Assembly: GCA_020832585.1 (NCBI GenBank)
Contig: JAFIEL010000011.1
Span: 1-38,872 of the forward strand
Direction of reading: 5' to 3'
Length of the DNA stretch: 38,872 nt
Source of the DNA: Natronohydrobacter sp.
GTDB taxonomy: Bacteria; Pseudomonadota; Alphaproteobacteria; Rhodobacterales; Rhodobacteraceae
Position numbers and translations under genes: made by a program
Notes under the pieces: model-generated
What the model was told of the DNA's origin: nothing
Databases searched by the model: none
What the model saw: only the letters and a program-made list of their open reading frames with translations
Part shown: positions 17,826-26,137 of the stretch, piece after piece
Layout of the letters: every line of letters begins with the position of its first letter
Numbering within the stretch: position 1 is the stretch's first letter

Positions 17826-18333
17826 GACAACTGAACTCCCAAAAGAACAAAGATTAGCTATTATTCGCGAGGCTCTTAGACATACCGAACTTCATATCTT
17901 TGGTCTAGCGGAGATCGCGGACAATGCAGACAAAAGAGCTGCAACTCTTTCGCTTGCTGCCATTGCATATGCAACGTTGCTTATCGCGTTTTCAGAATTT
18001 TCTAATGCAGCAAAACCGGTGATAGTGCTGGCAGCCTTACTTAGCTTAGTTTCTGCTGTGTTTTCGTTGTTCGCCACAGTTCCCAAAAAATTCCACATAG
18101 CAGGGCATCGCTGGCGAGATTGGCAAGGGCATATTGACGATGGAGATGACATTGAGACTGTTTTGATAAGCCAAGCCAAAGAAAATGACGATCGAATTGA
18201 CTTCAACTTCGCCGTAGTTGATGAAGCAGCAAAGAAGTTCAAGCGCGCCTTGTGGGTTTTTTCACTGTCTATCGCTATCGTAGGATGCGCAGAATTATGG
18301 TTTTTTATCAGTGGCCTAATTGGAGAAATGTGA
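17824..18333 (+). CDS. Three-helix membrane protein, possibly PycTM/SLATT-like defence effector
   Basis: The product is 169 residues from the ATG at 17824, with AGGA nine bases upstream. A TTG at 17770 in the same frame is less likely, as it would translate the G-rich leader. An N-terminal charged helix leads into I-A-D-N-A-D-K-R-A-A (31-40), directly before membrane helix 1 (41-58). Helix 2 is at 65-86 and ends in V-P-K-K. A 55-residue cytoplasmic segment follows, then K-K-F-K-R-A-L (137-143) and helix 3 (143-163). This plan, two helices, a soluble loop and a third helix, with D-x-K/R-A before helix 1, recalls the transmembrane domain of Pycsar effectors (PycTM, DUF5706) and SLATT-type proteins. 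No nucleotide cyclase gene is nearby. The frame is clearly coding; the family call is tentative. Confidence 0.8.
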   Translation: MTTELPKEQRLAIIREALRHTELHIFGLAEIADNADKRAATLSLAAIAYATLLIAFSEFSNAAKPVIVLAALLSLVSAVFSLFATVPKKFHIAGHRWRDWQGHIDDGDDIETVLISQAKENDDRIDFNFAVVDEAAKKFKRALWVFSLSIAIVGCAELWFFISGLIGEM

Positions 18334-18345
18334 AGTGAGTCTACT

Positions 18346-21150
18346 ATGACATTTGGCAAAGGCCATCACCTGCATCTGATCGACGGTTCGGCCTATATCT
18401 TCCGCGCCTATCATGCCCTGCCGCCACTGACGCGCAAATCCGACGGGCTGCCCGTCGGAGCAGTCGCAGGGTTCTGCAACATGCTCTGGCGCTATCTGGG
18501 CGAGAATGGCGCCAGTTCTGACGCGCCCACCCATGCCGCAGTCATCTTCGACCATTCCTCCAAGACCTTCCGCAACGAGATCTACGATCTCTACAAGGCC
18601 AACCGCCCTGATCCGCCCGAAGACCTGCGCCCGCAATTTCCGCTGACCCGCGATGCATCCCGCGCCTTCAACCTCGCCACGATAGAGATCGAGGATTATG
18701 AAGCCGACGATATTATCGCCACCCTCGCCCGGCAGGCGCGCGAGGCAGGCGGGCGCGTGACCATCATCTCGTCGGACAAGGATCTGATGCAGCTTGTGGG
18801 CGGCGGGGTCGAGATGCTTGATGCGATGAAGAACAAGCAGATCGGCGTCGAGGAAGTGTTCGAGAAATTCGGCGTCGGGCCTGAACGCGTGGTCGATGTG
18901 CAGGCTTTGGCAGGCGATTCGGTCGACAATGTGCCCGGCGCCCCCGGCATCGGGATCAAGACCGCAGCCCTTTTGATCAATGAATATGGCGATCTGGAAA
19001 CGCTTTTGGAGCGCGCGGCCGAGATCAAGCAACCCAAGCGCCGCGCGGCCCTGATCGACAATGCCGAACTGATCCGCATTTCCAAACGGCTGGTGCAGCT
19101 CGATGACCAGACCCCGTTGGAATTTACGCTCGACGATCTGGAAGTGCGCGCCCCCAATGCGACCGCGCTGCTGGATTTCCTGAACGATATGGAATTCCGC
19201 ACCCTGACCCGCCGCGTTGCAGATCACTTCGGCACCACCCCGCCCGCAATGGTCGAAGCCTCGCCCCAGCCTGCAGCCGCAACCCCCTCTGCCCCCGAAC
19301 AACCCGATTTCACGCAGGCCGAGTATATCTGCATCCGCGATCTGGACACGCTCGCGCAATGGATCGCGGAAATCGAGGAAATCGGCCATGTCGCGGTCGA
19401 TACCGAAACCACCTCGCTTGACGAAATGCGCGCCGATCTGGTGGGCATTTCGCTTTGCGTCACACCGGGTCGCGCGGCCTATATCCCGCTGCAGCACCGC
19501 GCAGGCAGTGGTGATCTGTTCGGCAGTGCCGATCTGGTCGAGGGGCAGATCCCGTTGGACCATGCGCTCAAGGCCCTGAAACCCGTTCTCGAAGACCCGG
19601 CAATCCTGAAAATCGGGCAGAACATGAAATATGACGCCAAGATCTTCGCGGGTCTTGGTATCCATATCGCGCCCATCGATGACACGATGCTCATGTCCTA
19701 CGCGCTGCATGGCGGGCTTCACGGGCATGGGATGGACGCGCTGTCCGACCGTTACCTGAACCACCAGCCCATCGCGATCAAGACGCTACTGGGCACGGGC
19801 AAATCCGCGATCACCTTCGATCTGGTCCCGATTGAAGAGGCTACGCGCTACGCCGCCGAAGATGCCGATGTCACGCTGCGCCTGTGGCAGATGTTCAAGC
19901 CGCGCCTGCATGCCGCGCAGGTAACGCGTGTCTATGAAACGCTGGAGCGCCCGCTGGTGCCGGTTCTGGCGCAGATGGAACGCACAGGTATCAAGGTGGA
20001 CCGCGATGTACTCTCGCGCATGTCGAACGCGTTTGCGCAGAAAATGGCGGGGCTGGAGGCCGAGATTCATGAGTTGGCAGGCGAGAGCTTCAATGTAGGC
20101 AGCCCGAAGCAGCTGGGCGAAATCCTGTTCGACAAATTCAGCCTGCAGGGCGGCAAGAAGGGCAAGACCGGGGCCTATGCCACGGGTGCGGATGTGCTCG
20201 AAGACCTCGCCGCCGAAGGCCATGACCTGCCCGCCCGCGTGCTGGACTGGCGGCAACTCTCGAAATTGAAATCCACCTATACGGATGCGCTGCAGGACCA
20301 TATTCACCCGGATACAGGCCGCGTTCACACCTCTTATGTAATCACCGGGGCCGTGACCGGGCGGCTGGCCTCGACCGATCCGAACCTGCAGAATATCCCG
20401 ATCCGCACCGAGGAAGGCCGCCGCATCCGCACGGCCTTTGTCGCGGAACGGGGCATGAAACTTGTGGCGCTGGACTATAGCCAGATCGAGCTGCGCATCC
20501 TCGCGCATATCGCCGGGATCGACAGCCTGAAAGCGGCCTTTCGCGACGGTCAGGACATTCACGCCATGACCGCGTCAGAGATGTTCGGCGTGCCCATGGC
20601 CGAGATGACCCCGGAAATCCGCCGCCGCGCGAAAGCGATCAATTTCGGCGTTATCTATGGCATCTCTGGCTTCGGACTTGCGCGCAACCTGCGCATCCCG
20701 CGCACTGATGCACAGGCGTTTATCGACACCTATTTCGAACGCTTCCCCGGCATCCGTGCCTATATGGATGACACGGTGGAATTCGCGAAGAAACATGGCC
20801 GGGTCGAAACCCTGTTCGGCCGCCGCATCCACACGCCAGAGATCAACACCAAAGGCCCCGGCGCCGGTTTCGCCAAGCGCGCCGCAATCAATGCGCCCAT
20901 TCAGGGGACCGCCGCCGACATCATCCGCCGCGCCATGATCCGCCTGCCCGATGTGATCGAAGGGCTACCCGCCAAGATGCTGTTGCAGGTTCATGACGAA
21001 CTGGTGTTCGAGGTGGCCGAGGATGCCATCGAGGACACCATCGCCCGCGTCCGCGAGGTGATGGAAGCGGCGGCAGAGCCTGTGGTGAAACTGAGCGTGC
21101 CGCTGGTTGTCGATGCAGGCACCGGCGACAACTGGGCCGAGGCGCATTGA
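18346..21150 (+). CDS. polA: DNA polymerase I
   Basis: Pol I fills gaps and removes RNA primers. The product is 934 residues, close to the 928 of E. coli. The 5'-3' exonuclease domain is at 1-290 (L-I-D-G-S-A-Y-I-F-R-A-Y, S-S-D-K-D-L-M-Q-L, G-D-S-V-D-N-V-P-G-A-P-G-I-G). The proofreading exonuclease has intact D352-x-E354 and Y-A-A-E-D-A-D-V-T. The polymerase domain has motif A with D710 in L-D-Y-S-Q-I-E-L-R, motif B R-R-R-A-K-A-I-N-F-G-V-I-Y-G and motif C H883-D884-E885. The AT-rich insert ends 12 bp before the start, so the original polA promoter region may have been displaced. The gene's own base composition is normal for the host. Confidence 0.98.
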   Translation: MTFGKGHHLHLIDGSAYIFRAYHALPPLTRKSDGLPVGAVAGFCNMLWRYLGENGASSDAPTHAAVIFDHSSKTFRNEIYDLYKANRPDPPEDLRPQFPLTRDASRAFNLATIEIEDYEADDIIATLARQAREAGGRVTIISSDKDLMQLVGGGVEMLDAMKNKQIGVEEVFEKFGVGPERVVDVQALAGDSVDNVPGAPGIGIKTAALLINEYGDLETLLERAAEIKQPKRRAALIDNAELIRISKRLVQLDDQTPLEFTLDDLEVRAPNATALLDFLNDMEFRTLTRRVADHFGTTPPAMVEASPQPAAATPSAPEQPDFTQAEYICIRDLDTLAQWIAEIEEIGHVAVDTETTSLDEMRADLVGISLCVTPGRAAYIPLQHRAGSGDLFGSADLVEGQIPLDHALKALKPVLEDPAILKIGQNMKYDAKIFAGLGIHIAPIDDTMLMSYALHGGLHGHGMDALSDRYLNHQPIAIKTLLGTGKSAITFDLVPIEEATRYAAEDADVTLRLWQMFKPRLHAAQVTRVYETLERPLVPVLAQMERTGIKVDRDVLSRMSNAFAQKMAGLEAEIHELAGESFNVGSPKQLGEILFDKFSLQGGKKGKTGAYATGADVLEDLAAEGHDLPARVLDWRQLSKLKSTYTDALQDHIHPDTGRVHTSYVITGAVTGRLASTDPNLQNIPIRTEEGRRIRTAFVAERGMKLVALDYSQIELRILAHIAGIDSLKAAFRDGQDIHAMTASEMFGVPMAEMTPEIRRRAKAINFGVIYGISGFGLARNLRIPRTDAQAFIDTYFERFPGIRAYMDDTVEFAKKHGRVETLFGRRIHTPEINTKGPGAGFAKRAAINAPIQGTAADIIRRAMIRLPDVIEGLPAKMLLQVHDELVFEVAEDAIEDTIARVREVMEAAAEPVVKLSVPLVVDAGTGDNWAEAH

Positions 21151-21156
21151 CCCGGC

Positions 21157-21765
21157 TCAGGTCGGTGCCTTTGTCAGCGCCCCGTCATAAAGCGCGTAAT
21201 CATCGGCAAACTGGTCGCGCAATTGCGCGCGCAGCGGCGTGGACAGGGAGATTTCCCAATCGGGCGAGACATTCTCGCGCTCCAGCATGACAGACCAGCC
21301 CAGCCGCGCTTCCAGATACCCCACGAATGCAGGCATCGCATCATAGCGGAAAATATGCTGCACGCGCGTACCATTGCGCGGATGAGTCAGGAATTTCCAC
21401 TGGCTGCCCACAGCCGCAAAGGCGGGTTGCGGGTCACTCAGATACCCCTCGACAAACTGATCGAAACTCATGCCCCGCGTGCTGCGCGGTGTGTCGTTCA
21501 GCCAGGCCCCGTGGCGAAAGCGAAACCAGCTTCCCAGCCAGTCCTCGGGTTCGCGGATCATGGCCACGGTTTCGGGCATGCGATCAGTGAACATGCTGAT
21601 CATCTTCTCGACGCGCCACTGATAACGCTGAAAGATGCAATGCTTGAAATTCGGGTCGTTCTGGAACACGATATCGGCCTTGGGCGTCAGCGCGCGTTCA
21701 ATGGCCGTGCTGCCCGATTTCGGGGTCGCCAGAAAGACCAGTCCGGCCTTGTGAAAATACAGCAT
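21157..21765 (-). CDS. Sulfotransferase-like P-loop protein
   Basis: The product is 202 residues. The N-terminal L-V-F-L-A-T-P-K-S-G-S-T-A-I-E-R-A-L matches the phosphosulfate-binding loop of sulfotransferases (P-K-S/T-G-S/T-T). M-I-R-E-P-E-D-W-L-G-S-W (about 90-101) matches the 3'-phosphate-binding R-x-P region. Family members transfer sulfate from PAPS to sugars or other acceptors; here the acceptor is unknown. It lies 51 bp after a membrane glycosyltransferase on the same strand, which suggests the two may act on the same glycan (inference). It converges with polA, 6 bp between stops. Roseobacter homologues of this type are sometimes mislabelled gamma-glutamyl kinase. Confidence 0.72.
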   Translation of the reverse strand: MLYFHKAGLVFLATPKSGSTAIERALTPKADIVFQNDPNFKHCIFQRYQWRVEKMISMFTDRMPETVAMIREPEDWLGSWFRFRHGAWLNDTPRSTRGMSFDQFVEGYLSDPQPAFAAVGSQWKFLTHPRNGTRVQHIFRYDAMPAFVGYLEARLGWSVMLERENVSPDWEISLSTPLRAQLRDQFADDYALYDGALTKAPT

Positions 21766-21816
21766 CCCCGCCCCCCTGTTCTTCCCCCCTTTGCTAACGG
21801 GATGTGCCGCGCAGGT

Positions 21817-23760
21817 CTAGCGGGCAGCGATGCCAGCCTGCGCGACCGTGACAGAATCGCACGCGGCCTCATGCTCGCCATGCGCGGTCTTGTCCCAATA
21901 GAACGGGGCCGAGATCAACTCCCAAAGCGCCTTGTAGACCGCCAGCACAGCCAACGGAAAATACCCGTGCAGCGTTGGCAACCATTTCCGCAAATGCCGG
22001 TGCCTGTGGCCGCGCAGGGCAAGAAACCCGATGCTCAGCGTGACCGCCTCTGACAGCAGAAAGACCGCGAAGAATCCCAGCATCACCCCACCGCCATAGG
22101 CCTCTTGCAGCGGATGCGACAGGCCCGCAAGGATCAGCCAGAAGCTCCAGAGCAGGGGCGCGAACATGAACTGCACCAATGTCCCCAGAAACAGCACCTG
22201 CACCCCGAAAAACCGCCACGCGCCAAGCTGCCGCCACAACTGGCGCGGCGCGCGCATATGCACAAGCCACGTCACAGCGTACCCTTTCAGCCAGCGCGAG
22301 CGCTGCTTGACCCAAGGGATCGCACGGCAATTCGCCTCTTCCAGCGTCACTGTGTCCAGAAGCTGCGTATAATAGCCATGTCGCGCCAGACGGATCCCCA
22401 GATCGGCATCCTCGGTCACGTTATGCGCATCCCATCCGCCAAGGCTTTCCAGAATATCGCGGCGGAAAAACAGCGTCGTGCCGCCCAGTGGCACCGCCAG
22501 CCCCAGCCGCTGCATCCCCGGCAGCACAATGCGAAACCATGTCGCATATTCGATGGTGAAACAGCGCGACAGCCAGTTGGTCGAGGCATTGTAAAAATCA
22601 AGAACGCCTTGCACGCAGGCCAGATTTGGCGGCCCATCCTGAAAACAGCGCACAATGCGGTGAATCTGGTCCGGCTCGGGCGCGTCCTCGGCATCATAGA
22701 CGCCGATGATCGCGCCCCGCGCAAACAGCATGGCATAGTTCAGCGCGCGCGGCTTGGTTTTCAGTGGCGCATCCGGGACCGGGATCACCCGCATCCAGCG
22801 CGGCAGTGTGCAGGCATCCAGCGCTGCGCGCGTGGCGTGGTCATGTTCCTCGACCACCAGCAGGATATCGAGCAATTCGCGCGGCCATGTCAGCCGCGAC
22901 AGCCGGTTGATCAGGCGCGGAACCACCCGCGGCTCCTTGTAAAGCGGCACCATGATCGACACGATGGGCCTGCGCGCGCGCAACAGCCGGACCCCTGTAC
23001 TTTCGCGCGGTTCAGATTGCTTGCGGTGAACCGCGATGGCAGCGGCAAGTTTCAACAGCGACGTGACCAGCAGAAACGCCGTTGTGAGCAGCGTCAGCCC
23101 CAGCAAGCTCGCCTGTGGCGCGAGCAGGACCAACGCGGCAATTGCCACCACCCCAAGGCGCAGCACCTGCCCGAAACGGCGGCTTTGCAGCATCCGGCAG
23201 CTTTCGGTCTCGGCCACGCAGGTTTCCGCCCAGAGTTTCAGCCGCGTGCGCTGTGTCTTCAGGATGGCGGCGTGCAGGTCAGTCTCGCTGATCAGCACCA
23301 TGGCGACAGGCCCGAAGATGCGTTCCAGTTCCCCCCGGTGCAGCCCGAATTGCGCAGGCCGCGCGCAGGCCACGACCGTCACATCCCCCGCCCGCACCCA
23401 GGGCAGACAGTAAAGCGCCAGACAGCGCCGCACCCCAAGGGTTTCGATCAGGCCGGGATCGGGCAAACTGGTGTCGGATGTCAGAAAACTGGTCCCAAAC
23501 TGGCGCGACAGGGCAGTGGTCAGGTCGGTCTCGGTGATCAACCCATTCGCAAGCAGGATATCCCCCAGAAACCCGGCCTGCGAGGCCTGTATCTCCAATG
23601 CGCGGACCAGACCCTCTTCGGACAGCACACCCATGTCCTGCAGGATCTTGCCAAGTGGCCGACGACCGGCATCGGTCTTGCGATGCACGACCAGTTCCAG
23701 CAAGGGACGTCGCGCCATGCGCGGTATCTGCCCCTGACTGAGTGCTGCTCTGCCCTGCAT
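21817..23760 (-). CDS. Membrane glycosyltransferase (GT2) fused to a T2SSE_N/MshEN-like domain
   Basis: The product is 647 residues. Residues 33-90 carry two copies of the MshEN pattern, R/F-L-G-x-I-L-x-x-x-G-x-I/L-x-E-x-x-L-x-x-A-L (P-L-G-K-I-L-Q-D-M-G and F-L-G-D-I-L-L-A-N-G). The segment to about 170 resembles the N-terminal domain of type II secretion ATPases. Helices at 202-247 come next, then a GT2 domain with D-A-E-D (356-359), T-E-D (449-451) and Q-R-S-R-W (486-490), as in cellulose and other processive synthases, then several C-terminal helices. MshEN domains can bind cyclic di-GMP, so the enzyme may be controlled by that messenger (inference). The sulfotransferase-like gene follows. 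A start at Met15 is also possible. Confidence 0.88.
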   Translation of the reverse strand: MQGRAALSQGQIPRMARRPLLELVVHRKTDAGRRPLGKILQDMGVLSEEGLVRALEIQASQAGFLGDILLANGLITETDLTTALSRQFGTSFLTSDTSLPDPGLIETLGVRRCLALYCLPWVRAGDVTVVACARPAQFGLHRGELERIFGPVAMVLISETDLHAAILKTQRTRLKLWAETCVAETESCRMLQSRRFGQVLRLGVVAIAALVLLAPQASLLGLTLLTTAFLLVTSLLKLAAAIAVHRKQSEPRESTGVRLLRARRPIVSIMVPLYKEPRVVPRLINRLSRLTWPRELLDILLVVEEHDHATRAALDACTLPRWMRVIPVPDAPLKTKPRALNYAMLFARGAIIGVYDAEDAPEPDQIHRIVRCFQDGPPNLACVQGVLDFYNASTNWLSRCFTIEYATWFRIVLPGMQRLGLAVPLGGTTLFFRRDILESLGGWDAHNVTEDADLGIRLARHGYYTQLLDTVTLEEANCRAIPWVKQRSRWLKGYAVTWLVHMRAPRQLWRQLGAWRFFGVQVLFLGTLVQFMFAPLLWSFWLILAGLSHPLQEAYGGGVMLGFFAVFLLSEAVTLSIGFLALRGHRHRHLRKWLPTLHGYFPLAVLAVYKALWELISAPFYWDKTAHGEHEAACDSVTVAQAGIAAR

Positions 23761-23766
23761 TCCATC

Positions 23767-23783
23767 CGCCTTGTGCCAAGGCG
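23767..23783 (-). promoter_or_regulatory. Hairpin covering the ribosome binding site of the T2SSE_N-GT2 gene
   Basis: On the minus strand CGCCTTG-GCA-CAAGGCG forms a perfect 7-bp stem ending six bases before the ATG at 23760. The 3' arm contains AAGG, the only good Shine-Dalgarno match, eight bases from the start. Folding would hide it. Such a structure could make translation depend on temperature, a protein or coupling. A chance palindrome is possible. Confidence 0.45.
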
Positions 23784-23832
23784 TTCACTCTAGGCAAATC
23801 GCAGTTAAGGAACTGTTAAACCCGCCGCAACG

Positions 23833-26127
23833 TCAAGCGCCGTAAGGCACCCAGATGGTCTTGATCTGCGTCGCGGCGTGCAAGAACCCCGTCCCCTGTG
23901 TCAGCGCATCCGGCACCGGCCAGACCGGCTTCAGATTGCCCGCAGAGGCACGCTCGACCAAAGCCGTCACAGCAGGTTCGGCACACCAGAGCGCGGCCAC
24001 ATCGTCATGCGCGGCCAGCGTTTCCGCCAGATCGGTCACAGGGCCAGATACGATATTGACCACCCCGCCGGGAATGTCGGATGTCGCCAGGACCTGCGCC
24101 AATTCAAGCGCCGCCAGTGGATCGGCCTGCGCAGGGACGGCAACAACCCGGTTGCCCATCGCGATGGCAGGCAGAACCAGCGACAGGAACCCCGCCAGCG
24201 GTGCCTCCTGCCCGCAGATCAGCCCCATGACACCGTAAGCTTCCTTCATCGCCAGCGTGACATGACCGCCTTGCGTATCATGCACGCGCGCGTCGAACTT
24301 GTCTGCCCACGCCGCATAATAGAAGGCGCGCGCGATGGCCGTATCGATCTCGCTGGCACTGGCATATGCGCGCAAGTCCTGCGCCCGCGCGCTGATATTC
24401 TCGGCCAGAAAATACAGAACCTGTGCGCGCTGATGGCCACTCATCGCAGTCCATTTGCCTGCCTTGTGCGCCGCTTCGACGGCGTTGCGGATATCCTTGC
24501 GGCTGCCCAAAGGCGCATGGCCTTTCAGCTTGCCCTTTTCGACAATCGCATAGCTTTGTCCGTTATCCGCCCGCTTCTGTGCGCCGCCGATATACAGCTT
24601 GTGCGTGCGGTCGATCCCGTCGCTTGCCGCATGCTGCGGTAGCGCGTCGATCTTGCCGGGCGCAGTCGCCTTGCCCTGCGCGACTTTGGGGCGCAGATAA
24701 GCTGCCATCCCCTCGCGCGCACCTTCGCGCCCAAACCCGCTTTCGCGCATCCCCCCGAAAGGTGCGTTCGCATCAAACAGGTTGGTCGCGTTGATCCAGA
24801 CCACCCCCGCCTTGATCCGCGCGGCCATGTCCATCGCAACAGTCAGATTCTCGGACCAGATCGAAGCCGCCAGACCGTAGCGGGTATTATTGGCCAGTTC
24901 TATCGCCTCATCAGGCGTGCGGAAGGTCGAGACCACTGCGACTGGACCGAATATTTCTTCTTTAAAACAAGGATTTGAAGGTGAAACTTCAAGCATCACC
25001 TGAGGTGTGATGAAACACCCCTCTGGTGCTGTTCCTGCATGAACCACGCCACCCGCCGCCACGCCCTGCGCCACAAGATCACGGATGCGCGCGGCCTGTC
25101 TGGGATGCACGATCGCGCCAATGTCAGTCGATTTGTCCAGCGGCTCTCCCACCCGCAGCGTGTCCATCCGCGCGCGCAGTTTGTCCGTGAACCGCGCCGC
25201 CACGCTTTCCGCGACCAGTATGCGCGATCCCGCACAGCAGACCTCTCCCTGATTGAACCAGATCGCATCGACCACGCCCTCTACCGCCGCATCCAGATCG
25301 GCATCGGCAAAGACCAGAAACGGCGATTTGCCGCCCAGTTCCAGCGTCAGCGCCTTGCCTGTCCCGGCCGTCGCGCGCCGGATCTCGCGCCCCACTTCGG
25401 TCGAGCCAGTGAAGGCGATCTTGTCCACGCCGTCATGCGCGACCAGCGCAGCCCCGGTCGCGCCGTCCCCGGTGACGCTATTGACCACACCTTTGGGCAA
25501 GCCCGCCTCGATACAGACTTCTGCAAACAGAAGCGCGGTCAGGGGCGTGTATTCCGCCGGTTTCAGCACAACCGTATTTCCCGCCGCCAGCGCAGGCGCG
25601 ATCTTCCACGCGAGCATCAGCAGCGGGAAATTCCACGGAATGATCTGCCCGCAAACCCCATGCGGGGCATGGCCCGGAAATTCCTCGGCCACCAGTTCCG
25701 CCCAGCCTGCGTGATGATAGAAATGCCGCACGGCCAGCGGCACATCCACATCGCGCGCCTCGCGTAGCGGTTTACCATTGTCGAGCGCTTCCAGCACTGC
25801 AAACAGCCGCTCACGTTTCTGGATCTGGCGCGCAATCGCGTAGAGATGGCGCGCGCGCTGATGGCCCGACAGCTTCGCCCATGCGGGATACGCCTTGCGC
25901 GCGGCCTTTACGGCCGCGTCAATATCCGCCGCAGACCCTTGCGAGACTTCGGCCAACACCTCGTCACGCGCGGGGTTGCGCGTTTCGAACAGGGTGCCGG
26001 GTTTCGTGAAGCTGCCCGCGATAAACTGCCCGAACGGCCCGCGCTTCAGCCAGTCGCGCGCCAGTGTCTCGCTTTCGGGTGCGGGGCCGTATTCCATGGT
26101 CGCTAGGATCTCCGTGATACTCGGCAT
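23833..26127 (-). CDS. Two-domain aldehyde dehydrogenase, ALDH16 type
   Basis: The product is 764 residues from the ATG at 26127, which has GAGGAAAG seven bases ahead. Residues 1-480 form a complete ALDH domain: I-I-P-W-N-F-P-L-L (162-170), F-T-G-S-T-E-V-G (239-246), general base E263 in L-E-L-G-G-K, and the nucleophile C297 in G-E-V-C-C-A-G-S-R. Residues 500-764 form a second, shortened ALDH-like half in which I see no catalytic Cys or Glu motif. This layout is that of ALDH16, known from bacteria of this group. The deoC gene is 10 bp upstream, so the likely substrate is acetaldehyde or a related aldehyde from deoxyribose breakdown (inference). Confidence 0.9.
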   Translation of the reverse strand: MPSITEILATMEYGPAPESETLARDWLKRGPFGQFIAGSFTKPGTLFETRNPARDEVLAEVSQGSAADIDAAVKAARKAYPAWAKLSGHQRARHLYAIARQIQKRERLFAVLEALDNGKPLREARDVDVPLAVRHFYHHAGWAELVAEEFPGHAPHGVCGQIIPWNFPLLMLAWKIAPALAAGNTVVLKPAEYTPLTALLFAEVCIEAGLPKGVVNSVTGDGATGAALVAHDGVDKIAFTGSTEVGREIRRATAGTGKALTLELGGKSPFLVFADADLDAAVEGVVDAIWFNQGEVCCAGSRILVAESVAARFTDKLRARMDTLRVGEPLDKSTDIGAIVHPRQAARIRDLVAQGVAAGGVVHAGTAPEGCFITPQVMLEVSPSNPCFKEEIFGPVAVVSTFRTPDEAIELANNTRYGLAASIWSENLTVAMDMAARIKAGVVWINATNLFDANAPFGGMRESGFGREGAREGMAAYLRPKVAQGKATAPGKIDALPQHAASDGIDRTHKLYIGGAQKRADNGQSYAIVEKGKLKGHAPLGSRKDIRNAVEAAHKAGKWTAMSGHQRAQVLYFLAENISARAQDLRAYASASEIDTAIARAFYYAAWADKFDARVHDTQGGHVTLAMKEAYGVMGLICGQEAPLAGFLSLVLPAIAMGNRVVAVPAQADPLAALELAQVLATSDIPGGVVNIVSGPVTDLAETLAAHDDVAALWCAEPAVTALVERASAGNLKPVWPVPDALTQGTGFLHAATQIKTIWVPYGA

Positions 26128-26137
26128 CTGTCTTTCC

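Larger units (their letters stand above)
17707..18345. other. AT-rich insert between the zinc-finger gene and polA
   Basis: GC content falls from about 63-65% in the flanks to about 45% here (estimated by eye), and codon choice changes to A/T-ending codons (AAA, GAA, TTA, ATT). The shift is abrupt on both sides: after the zinc-finger stop codon (17706) and just before the polA ATG (18346). The insert holds one three-helix membrane protein and one divergent proline-rich mini-ORF. I see no transposase, integrase, terminal inverted repeats or target-site duplication. Recent horizontal acquisition is the simplest reading. Confidence 0.75.

Noticed and set aside
18316-19764. 482-codon minus-strand frame
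   Set aside because: Antisense to the polA exonuclease domains; no family features.
22105-23793. 562-codon plus-strand frame
   Set aside because: Antisense to the GT2 gene; Gln/His/Arg-rich shadow translation.
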